From: Candidatus Peregrinibacteria bacterium
GTDB taxonomy: Bacteria; Patescibacteriota; Gracilibacteria; UM-FILTER-43-11
Assembly: GCA_030637565.1 (NCBI GenBank)
Contig: DAOWGG010000019.1
Span: forward strand, 1 to 5,479
Direction of reading: 5' to 3'
Length of the DNA stretch: 5,479 bases
Part shown: in pieces, positions 1 through 4,679 of the stretch
How the letters are laid out: every line of letters begins with the position of its first letter
Position numbering within the stretch: the stretch's first letter is position 1
Notes under the pieces: model-generated
What the model was told of the DNA's origin: nothing
Database searches by the model: none
The model's input: only the letters and a program-made list of their open reading frames with translations
Position numbers and translations under genes: made by a program

Positions 1-198
1 AACTGCACGGGAAAGCATTTTCTGATGCCTTAAGCAGGTACCAGAGTAGTAGCGTCCTTTGATCTTTTGAAATCCATCAATAAAGTATTTAAGCGTTCGA
101 ATATCTTTATAATCGATTTTGGTCATTTGGTTGGTGCAAAATGTGCATCGTCGTTTTCCGGGTTGATGTTTTTGCTTGGTTGAAAAAATTACAGACAT
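1..198 (-). CDS. rpsR: 30S ribosomal protein S18, partial (C-terminus beyond window edge)
   Basis: This gene encodes S18, a small-subunit platform protein that pairs with S6. The 66 codons present begin MSVIFSTKQKHQPGKRRC and contain the family's central IDYKD motif (residues 28-32), then RYYSGTCLRHQKMLSRA, which matches the usual 'TG-C/N-xxHQRxLxxA' segment. The S18 family is about 70-90 residues, so only a short C-terminal stretch is missing past position 1. Cysteines at 18 and 21 (CTFC), Cys55 and His58 make this the 'C+' form of S18, which may bind a metal; many S18 proteins lack these residues. It follows rpsF by 32 bp on the same strand and is probably cotranscribed with it. The ATG at 196-198 has no Shine-Dalgarno sequence; the bases just upstream are A/T-rich. 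Family identity is confident; metal binding is inference. Confidence 0.93.
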   Translation of the reverse strand, partial: MSVIFSTKQKHQPGKRRCTFCTNQMTKIDYKDIRTLKYFIDGFQKIKGRYYSGTCLRHQKMLSRAV

Positions 199-207
199 GG
201 TTTTTTA

Positions 208-233
208 AATTACGAATTAATAATTACGAATTA
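208..233. repeat. Two direct copies of AATTACGAATTA between rpsF and rpsR
   Basis: The 12-mer AATTACGAATTA occurs at 208-219 and again at 222-233, so the copies start 14 bp apart. The second copy contains the rpsF stop codon (TTA at 231-233 on the plus strand). Each copy is itself a near-palindrome. A third exact copy overlaps the uvrD stop codon at 3785-3796. Function is unknown; it could be a dispersed short repeat or simply AT-rich spacer. Confidence 0.6.
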
Positions 234-794
234 GAGATTTAGATCTTCTCCACCGATGATTTCATCGAGCTTTTTATCTAATTCTTTTTCGTTAACATCT
301 TTTTTATCCTCCTTTTTTTCTTTAACTTCTTCCTTCTTCTTTGGAGGAGTGATTGTAGAGTTATGCTTAATGCTTACATTCCTATCACTTCTTTTTGATT
401 CTGGACGTGAAGGTCTTCTTTCTTCTTTTGGCTCAGCGGTTAAATCGTATTTTGTGTAAACATGATCATCATCAAGTTTGATCAACATTGAACGAACCAC
501 CTCTTTATCAATACGAAGGTGTTCTCTTAATTCAGCGATGAAAACATTGGTTAGTTCTAGGTTGTAAACCATGTAATAACCCTGACGGTTTCCTTTGATA
601 CGATAGGCGAGATCTCTTTTTCCCCAAGAGTCTTCGTGGAGAATTTTACCATCCGCTTTTTCGATCATATCGGTGATTTCTTTGAGCTTCTTATCAACGT
701 CGGACTCTCGAAGTTCCGGGTTTAAGATAAGCATTAGCTCATATTTACTGGTGACAACAGCCACCTCGCGTTTAGCGATTACTTTTTTAGCCAT
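231..794 (-). CDS. rpsF: 30S ribosomal protein S6 with long charged C-terminal tail
   Basis: S6 binds 16S rRNA together with S18 on the 30S platform. The 187-residue product has the S6 fold region at about residues 16-115: KYELMLILNPEL (17-28), WGKRDLAYRIKGNRQGYYMV (57-76), and LRIDKEVVRSMLIKLD (93-108), all family hallmarks. Bacterial S6 is usually about 95-130 residues. Here about 70 extra residues follow, first Arg/Ser-rich (126-138), then a Lys/Glu-rich run (152-177), ending in IIGGEDLNL. The tail is likely disordered, and its coding DNA is an almost pure purine tract (pyrimidine on the plus strand, about 280-345). A short N-terminal lead (1-15) precedes the fold. The ATG at 792-794 has no Shine-Dalgarno sequence. 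rpsR follows 32 bp downstream; the ssb gene commonly found between the two is absent. The promoter at 858-885 probably drives the pair. Confidence 0.95.
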   Translation of the reverse strand: MAKKVIAKREVAVVTSKYELMLILNPELRESDVDKKLKEITDMIEKADGKILHEDSWGKRDLAYRIKGNRQGYYMVYNLELTNVFIAELREHLRIDKEVVRSMLIKLDDDHVYTKYDLTAEPKEERRPSRPESKRSDRNVSIKHNSTITPPKKKEEVKEKKEDKKDVNEKELDKKLDEIIGGEDLNL

Positions 795-857
795 GATGTT
801 ATATCTTTATGGATTAAACAGCGTCCCGATTGATTGGGAGGCAAAGATTGCTTACGT

Positions 858-885
858 ATTTTACCTATTTTTTCTCTTATTGCAA
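858..885 (-). promoter_or_regulatory. Predicted sigma70-type promoter for rpsF-rpsR
   Basis: On the minus strand, TTGCAA (880-885) is followed by a 16-bp spacer and TAAAAT (858-863). A start near 851 would leave a leader of about 57 nt before the rpsF ATG. The leader has no clear Shine-Dalgarno sequence, and I could not identify the known S6:S18-binding leader structure in it. Prediction rests on hexamer match and spacing only. Confidence 0.55.
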
Positions 886-902
886 GGTTTTTTAATGTTT
901 TA

Positions 903-931
903 ATGACGTCTTAATATTATGAAGCTATAAT
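903..931 (+). promoter_or_regulatory. Predicted promoter giving a leaderless nth transcript
   Basis: ATGACG (903-908, four of six matches to TTGACA) lies 17 bp before a perfect TATAAT (926-931). The expected start, 7 bp after the -10 box, falls at 938, which is the A of the nth ATG. There is no Shine-Dalgarno sequence upstream, which agrees with a leaderless message. This promoter is divergent from the rpsF promoter inside a 143-bp spacer; the two elements are close but do not overlap. Confidence 0.6.
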
Positions 932-937
932 TTATGT

Positions 938-1573
938 ATGACCAAGAAAGAAAAAGTTCAGCAAATCATTGGAATTCTCGAAAAACTTTACCCAAAGACT
1001 CCTATCCCATTGAGTCATAAAGATTCTTACACGCTTTTGGTGGCGGTGCTTCTTTCGGGGCAATCCACCGATAAATCGGTGAATAAGGTGACCCCTGCTT
1101 TGTTTAAACTAGCAAATACTCCTGAAAAAATGGCGAAGCTTTCCGTGGCTAAGATTCGTGAAATTATTAAACCTGTTGGCTTGTCGCCCGCTAAATCTAA
1201 AAATATTAAAGCGTTTTCTCAGATTCTGGTTAAAAAGCACAATTCCGAAGTGCCTCAATCTTTTACGGAACTGGAAGCTTTACCGGGAGTGGGGCATAAA
1301 ACGGCGAGTGTGGTGATGAGTCAGGCTTTTGGTTGTGCAGCATTTCCGATCGACACCCATATTCATCGATTGGCGTATCGATGGGGTTTATCGAATGGAA
1401 AAAATGTGACTCAAACCGAAAAAGATTTGAAACGATTATTTCCAAAAGAACTATGGAATAAGTTGCATCTTCAGATGATTTTTTTTGGACGTGAGCATTG
1501 CCCCGCGCGAGGGCATGACATTGGGAAGTGTCCGATTTGCAGTAAATTTGGACGGAAGAATATGTCTAGATAA
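938..1573 (+). CDS. nth: Endonuclease III, DNA glycosylase/AP lyase, variant C-terminal cysteine loop
   Basis: Endonuclease III removes oxidised pyrimidines from DNA and nicks the abasic site in base excision repair. The 211-residue protein matches the family's usual length. Visible landmarks are LLSGQSTD (38-45), the helix-hairpin-helix LPGVGHKTASVV (115-126) with the catalytic lysine K121, and FPIDTHIHRL (136-145) with the catalytic aspartate D139. The C-terminus carries C188, C198 and C201 (spacing C-X9-C-X2-C), whereas the classical 4Fe-4S loop is C-X6-C-X2-C-X5-C. The fourth cysteine is missing, since the protein ends SKFGRKNMSR. His187 or His193 could substitute as a ligand, or the cluster may be absent. 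The start at 938 gives the usual N-terminus and coincides with the predicted transcription start. uvrD follows 43 bp downstream, suggesting a repair pair. Confidence 0.94.
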   Translation: MTKKEKVQQIIGILEKLYPKTPIPLSHKDSYTLLVAVLLSGQSTDKSVNKVTPALFKLANTPEKMAKLSVAKIREIIKPVGLSPAKSKNIKAFSQILVKKHNSEVPQSFTELEALPGVGHKTASVVMSQAFGCAAFPIDTHIHRLAYRWGLSNGKNVTQTEKDLKRLFPKELWNKLHLQMIFFGREHCPARGHDIGKCPICSKFGRKNMSR

Positions 1574-1574
1574 A

Positions 1575-1587
1575 ATTCTTGAAGAAT
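1575..1587. repeat. 13-bp perfect inverted repeat ATTCTT-G-AAGAAT in the nth-uvrD gap
   Basis: ATTCTT (1575-1580) and AAGAAT (1582-1587) are exact inverted copies around one central base, starting 2 bp after the nth stop codon. A one-base loop cannot form an RNA hairpin, so if it matters it would act as a DNA-protein binding site. It overlaps the weak -35 candidate for uvrD. Chance occurrence in AT-rich DNA is a serious alternative. Confidence 0.4.
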
Positions 1588-1607
1588 CAGGATTTGAGCG
1601 GTATCTT
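1579..1607 (+). promoter_or_regulatory. Weak candidate promoter for uvrD
   Basis: TTGAAG (1579-1584) lies 17 bp before TATCTT (1602-1607). Each hexamer matches four of six consensus bases. The implied start, about 1614, would leave only about 3 nt before the uvrD ATG at 1617, echoing the leaderless arrangement at nth. Cotranscription with nth is equally possible. Confidence 0.3.
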
Positions 1608-1616
1608 ATTTCAGCT

Positions 1617-3797
1617 ATGACTTTTTTAGATGGACTCAATGATCGGCAACGAGAGGCGGCGGAAACTTTAGCGGGTCCGCTTTTGATTGTGGCGGGGGCG
1701 GGGAGTGGAAAGACGCGAGCGTTGACGTACCGTATTGCGAATCTGATTAAAGAAGGTGTGGCTCAGCCGTGGCAGATTTTGGCGGTGACGTTTACGAATA
1801 AAGCGGCGGGGGAAATGAAGAATCGCGTGAATCATTTGCTCAATGAGGAATTTGATTTGGATAGCGATCGCAATCGTCCGATGATTGGGACGTTCCATTC
1901 GATTTGTGTGCGTATTTTGCGTCGTCATTTTGATCGATTTGGGCGTGATAAGTCGTTTGTGATTTATGACACGGTAGACCAGGAGGGAATTATGAAGCGA
2001 TTGATTAAAGAGAAGCAGATTGATGACGATCGCATTAAGCCTCGGATGGTACTTTCTGTTATCTCAAGTGCTAAAAATCAATTGCGATCGGCCGAGCGAT
2101 TTGGCGCGCGCGCCACTCGATCGTCTGAACAGCTGATCGCTGATTTATACACAGGTTATGAAAAGCGGATGAAGGAAAACAACGCTTTGGATTTTGATGA
2201 CCTGCTTTTGTATGTCGTGAGGCTTTTTAAGGAACATCCCGATGTATTGGATGAATATCAGGAGCGATGGCGGTTTGTGAATATTGATGAGTATCAAGAT
2301 ACGAATCACGCGCAATATGTTTTGATAAAGCTATTGGCCGATAAATATCGAAATCTTTGTGTGATCGGGGATAGTGATCAGAGTATTTATGGATTTCGCG
2401 GAGCGGATATTAAAAATATTCTGGATTTTGAAAAGGATTATTCCGAAGCGAAATTAGTTAAATTGGAGCAGAATTATCGTTCGACTCAGCCAATTCTAGA
2501 TGCGGCGGATGCGATTATTGAAAAGAACAAGCAACGTAAATCAAAAAAGATGTGGACGGAAAATAAGGAGGGGGATTTGATTGAGGTTTGGCGTGCGGAG
2601 AATGAGTACAACGAGGCAGAAAAAGCGGCTCAGGAAATTGAAAATTTAAAAGCTGATGGGGTGTCCTTAAAAGATGTGGTGATTTTGTATCGCACGAATG
2701 CTCAATCTCGTGTAATGGAGGAAATCCTTCTTCGATACGGATTGCCTTACAAGGTAATTGGAGGTGTGAAGTTTTACGCTCGTCGGGAAGTGAAAGATAT
2801 TCTGGCTTACTTGCGTGTGGTTTTAAATATCAACGATACGGATTCTCTGCTTCGGGTTATCAATGTTCCTTCTCGTAAGATCGGTCAGACCACGGTGAAC
2901 AAATTGCAGGCGTTTGGCGTTCAGCGGTCTCTTAATCTGGCGGAAGTACTAAAACATGTGGAAATGATTTCTGAAATCAATGAGGGAACTAAAAAACGAT
3001 TGTCTGACTTTTGGCATTTGGTTGAAAAATGGAAAAAATCCAGTGAGACGATGGTGGTGTCGGATCTGATTCGTGAGATCACTCGTGATATTAATTATAA
3101 AACCCATTTGCTTGATGGAACGGAAGAAGGGGAGATGCGTCATGAAAATATTCTAGAGCTCACTTCGGTGGCGACAAAATACGATGGGTTGGAACCCGAA
3201 GTTTCACTGGCTTCTTTTTTGGAAGAGGTAGCGTTGGTGGCCGATACTGATAATATTGATGAAAATTTGGATGCACTGACCATGATGACGCTTCACTCGG
3301 TTAAAGGATTGGAATATCCGTACGTATTTATTTTGGGGTGTGAGGAAAATATTTTTCCACATAGCCGATCCATTTTTGATCCGCAGGAATTGGAGGAAGA
3401 GCGTCGTTTGATGTATGTGGGGGTAACGCGGGCGATGAAAAAACTTTATTTATTGGCGGCGAAACAGCGCACGATGTTCGGGGATTTTCAGCGGAACACA
3501 ATGTCCCGATTTATTTCTGATATTCCAAATCACTTGGTGAGTCGTATTGGTGGGGGTGATTCTTTTGTTGCTCCAGCAAGTCCGTCTGATTTTGGTGAGA
3601 CTTTTGAAGAAAGGAAGGTTCATTTAACAGCGGAGGATAAGTTTAAAGATGGTGATAAAATCCGTCATGTCACCTTTGGAGATGGAATGGTGGTTGAAAG
3701 GCGAGGGGATTTAGTAACAGTGGCGTTTAGTAATCCACTTTATGGAGTGAAGAAGTTTGCGGCGAATATTGCACCGATTGAGAAAATTACGAATTAG
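1617..3797 (+). CDS. pcrA: UvrD/PcrA-type superfamily 1A DNA helicase
   Basis: This is a 3'-to-5' ATP-dependent DNA helicase acting in excision repair, in removal of stalled complexes and, in PcrA/UvrD, with RNA polymerase. From the ATG at 1617 it has 726 residues, typical of PcrA (about 720-740). Motifs in order are the Q-motif LNDRQREA (7-14), Walker A AGAGSGKT (26-33), TFTNKAAGEM (58-67), GTFHSICVRILRR (91-103), Walker B DEYQDT (224-229), GDSDQSIYGFRGAD (251-264), LEQNYRS (283-289), TLHSVKGLEYPYVF (558-571) and EERRLMYVGVTRA (594-606). The C-terminal piece, DGDKIRHVTFGDGMVVE through APIEKI (678-723), matches the PcrA Tudor-like domain implicated in RNA polymerase contact. The frame stays open upstream to 1485, but that extension overlaps nth and adds no family sequence. 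The ATG at 1617 has no Shine-Dalgarno sequence. PcrA and UvrD cannot be separated from sequence alone. Confidence 0.96.
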   Translation: MTFLDGLNDRQREAAETLAGPLLIVAGAGSGKTRALTYRIANLIKEGVAQPWQILAVTFTNKAAGEMKNRVNHLLNEEFDLDSDRNRPMIGTFHSICVRILRRHFDRFGRDKSFVIYDTVDQEGIMKRLIKEKQIDDDRIKPRMVLSVISSAKNQLRSAERFGARATRSSEQLIADLYTGYEKRMKENNALDFDDLLLYVVRLFKEHPDVLDEYQERWRFVNIDEYQDTNHAQYVLIKLLADKYRNLCVIGDSDQSIYGFRGADIKNILDFEKDYSEAKLVKLEQNYRSTQPILDAADAIIEKNKQRKSKKMWTENKEGDLIEVWRAENEYNEAEKAAQEIENLKADGVSLKDVVILYRTNAQSRVMEEILLRYGLPYKVIGGVKFYARREVKDILAYLRVVLNINDTDSLLRVINVPSRKIGQTTVNKLQAFGVQRSLNLAEVLKHVEMISEINEGTKKRLSDFWHLVEKWKKSSETMVVSDLIREITRDINYKTHLLDGTEEGEMRHENILELTSVATKYDGLEPEVSLASFLEEVALVADTDNIDENLDALTMMTLHSVKGLEYPYVFILGCEENIFPHSRSIFDPQELEEERRLMYVGVTRAMKKLYLLAAKQRTMFGDFQRNTMSRFISDIPNHLVSRIGGGDSFVAPASPSDFGETFEERKVHLTAEDKFKDGDKIRHVTFGDGMVVERRGDLVTVAFSNPLYGVKKFAANIAPIEKITN
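3785..3796. repeat. Third copy of AATTACGAATTA, overlapping the uvrD stop
   Basis: This exact copy of the 12-mer seen at 208-219 and 222-233 encodes the last residues of UvrD and most of its TAG stop. With the following G it shares 13 bases with the copy at 222-234, which contains the rpsF stop on the other strand. The 50 bp after it is a T-rich tract with no stable hairpin, so uvrD has no clear terminator of its own. Confidence 0.5.
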
Positions 3798-3846
3798 TAT
3801 TTAAGTTTATTTGTTATTTTTGTTTTTTTGCTTATTCGAGTTTCCA

Positions 3847-3875
3847 TTGACAAAAATATAAAAACCTTGTAAAAT
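3847..3875 (+). promoter_or_regulatory. Strong sigma70-type promoter for the barrel-like gene
   Basis: A perfect TTGACA (3847-3852) is followed by an ideal 17-bp spacer and TAAAAT (3870-3875, five of six matches). The predicted start is near 3882, giving a leader of about 74 nt. It is the best promoter in the window and sits 50 bp after uvrD, behind a T-rich tract, so the downstream gene has its own transcription unit. Confidence 0.8.
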
Positions 3876-3878
3876 TTT

Positions 3879-3893
3879 AGACCGTTTTGGTCT
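3879..3893. promoter_or_regulatory. Inverted repeat AGACC-N5-GGTCT over the predicted start site
   Basis: AGACC (3879-3883) and GGTCT (3889-3893) are exact inverted copies separated by GTTTT. Transcription is predicted to begin near 3882, inside the left arm, so a full RNA hairpin would not form from that start. The position instead suggests a repressor operator. If the real start is a few bases earlier, it could be a 5'-end hairpin that stabilises the message. Function is inference. Confidence 0.4.
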
Positions 3894-3910
3894 TTAAAAA
3901 CAACCGTGTT

Positions 3911-3928
3911 CTTTCGTTTATTCGAAAG
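3911..3928 (+). promoter_or_regulatory. Leader hairpin CTTTCG-TTTATT-CGAAAG
   Basis: CTTTCG (3911-3916) and CGAAAG (3923-3928) pair perfectly over a 6-nt loop in the 5' leader of the barrel-like gene. No run of T follows, so it is not an intrinsic terminator. It may structure or stabilise the leader. Confidence 0.4.
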
Positions 3929-3939
3929 TGGCACATTGA

Positions 3940-3955
3940 TTCTTCGGAGGAAGAA
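3940..3955 (+). promoter_or_regulatory. Perfect Shine-Dalgarno GGAGG lying in a small hairpin
   Basis: GGAGG (3946-3950) ends 5 nt before the ATG at 3956 and decides the start. It is the only convincing Shine-Dalgarno sequence in the window. TTCTTC (3940-3945) and GAAGAA (3950-3955) are exact inverted copies that place GGAG in a 4-nt loop directly against the start codon, so initiation could be modulated by opening this stem. Confidence 0.75.
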
Positions 3956-4585
3956 ATGAAGAGTATTCTTTCCTTGTTCGTCCTGATCTCGTTCACCTTT
4001 AGCCCCGCCTTTCTGTTGGCGGAAGAAGTAGTAGAGCATCCTCATCATGGGGGAGATACTCTCCATGATCTCTTGAGTGAGTCAGAAGAAGAGGGGGCAG
4101 ATCACCTGGGAATCCAGGAGCGCGGTCGCTTCTTGTCAGTTTCCCTTGGTCTTATGGGGCAATCTCGTCCGAGTGACGATTCCGCCCTGTTTCCCAATTT
4201 CAACTTGGGATATCATCGTGTTGATGAGGCGATTGCTCAGGTGATGGAATTTCACCTTGGCATTACCGAGTCGACTCACTTGATCGAAGGGGTGTATGGC
4301 ATTGCCTTTGGCCCTCGCAAGGGGCTATGGCATGTCGGTCTTACCCTTGGACTTGGCTATTTCCACACCTACGATTCGGTGGAGGAAAAGCATATTCACG
4401 GCCTTCACTACCGCGTCGGACCGATCTTCAACTTCACGCTACCTTGGTGGCTGAAGCCAGAATCAGCTCGATTTCAGGTTGGTTTTGGCTGGGCTGGTTT
4501 GCCCATGAATAACGTCGACTACGGTGGTACGGCTCAACTTGGAGGATGGTACTTTGAGCTGGGGACCGCTTTCTCGGTCCACTAA
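3956..4585 (+). CDS. Exported beta-barrel-like protein of unknown function
   Basis: I do not recognise the family. The 209-residue product starts with a Sec signal peptide: MK, a hydrophobic stretch of about residues 4-21, and likely cleavage after LLA (22). The mature N-terminus is acidic and histidine-rich (EHPHHGGDTLHD, 27-38, then an acidic patch at 41-49). From about residue 56 it shows alternating polar/hydrophobic, glycine- and aromatic-rich segments resembling amphipathic beta strands: RFLSVSLGLMG, FNLGYHRV, VMEFHLGI, IEGVYGIAFG, LWHVGLTLGLGYF, LHYRVGPIFNFTL, ARFQVGFGWA, WYFELGTAFSVH. About eight strands would suit a small outer-membrane-type barrel. It contains no cysteine and ends in His rather than the usual terminal Phe. 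Three hand-counted 60-base lines give 50, 58 and 53% GC, against 35-40% in two lines of rsmA. It has its own promoter, Shine-Dalgarno and terminator. A TTG at 3887 would extend it by 23 residues but is rejected because it lies at the predicted transcript start and would bury the signal peptide. Confidence 0.85.
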   Translation: MKSILSLFVLISFTFSPAFLLAEEVVEHPHHGGDTLHDLLSESEEEGADHLGIQERGRFLSVSLGLMGQSRPSDDSALFPNFNLGYHRVDEAIAQVMEFHLGITESTHLIEGVYGIAFGPRKGLWHVGLTLGLGYFHTYDSVEEKHIHGLHYRVGPIFNFTLPWWLKPESARFQVGFGWAGLPMNNVDYGGTAQLGGWYFELGTAFSVH

Positions 4586-4614
4586 GCTCTTGATCTTCCT
4601 CCACCAAAACGGAA

Positions 4615-4650
4615 AGCCTCTGCACTATTACGGTGCAGAGGCTCTTTCTT
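4615..4650 (+). terminator. Strong intrinsic terminator of the barrel-like gene
   Basis: AGCCTCTGCAC (4615-4625) pairs with GTGCAGAGGCT (4633-4643) as an 11-bp perfect stem with a 7-nt loop, followed by the T-rich CTTTCTT (4644-4650). It lies 29 bp after the stop codon at 4585. On the minus strand the stem is followed by TTTCCGTTTT, so weak bidirectional action is possible. It closes the single-gene unit before rsmA. Confidence 0.92.
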
Positions 4651-4679
4651 AACTTAGATTTTTGTATTACGATAAATTC

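Noticed and set aside
256..459. Plus-strand open frame opposite rpsF
   Set aside because: It is a shadow of the purine-rich S6 tail, giving a Ser/Phe/Leu-rich translation without any family features.
795..857. Autoregulatory S6:S18-binding leader in the rpsF 5' region
   Set aside because: S6-S18 leader structures are known in other bacteria, and CCC...GGG pairing exists here at about 825-839, but the loop would be only about 2 nt and I could not see the characteristic bulged element.
673..903. Plus-strand open frame spanning the rpsF 5' end and the divergent spacer
   Set aside because: Most of it is antisense to rpsF and it covers both promoters; the hydrophobic end reflects T-rich spacer DNA.
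1485..1616. N-terminal extension of the uvrD frame by 44 codons
   Set aside because: It overlaps the 3' end of nth in another frame, has no ribosome-binding site and contains no family sequence. The ATG at 1617 places LNDRQREA at the normal distance from the N-terminus.
3798..3846. Intrinsic terminator after uvrD
   Set aside because: The region is T-rich but has no stable hairpin before the T tract, so a terminator cannot be supported.
3887..3955. TTG start extending the barrel-like gene by 23 codons
   Set aside because: The TTG lies about 5 nt from the predicted transcription start with no Shine-Dalgarno, and would put charged residues before an otherwise clean signal peptide that starts at the ATG served by GGAGG.
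3794..4066. Minus-strand open frame across the cassette promoter and gene start
   Set aside because: It runs antisense to the promoter, leader and signal-peptide coding region, with no start context or recognisable product.
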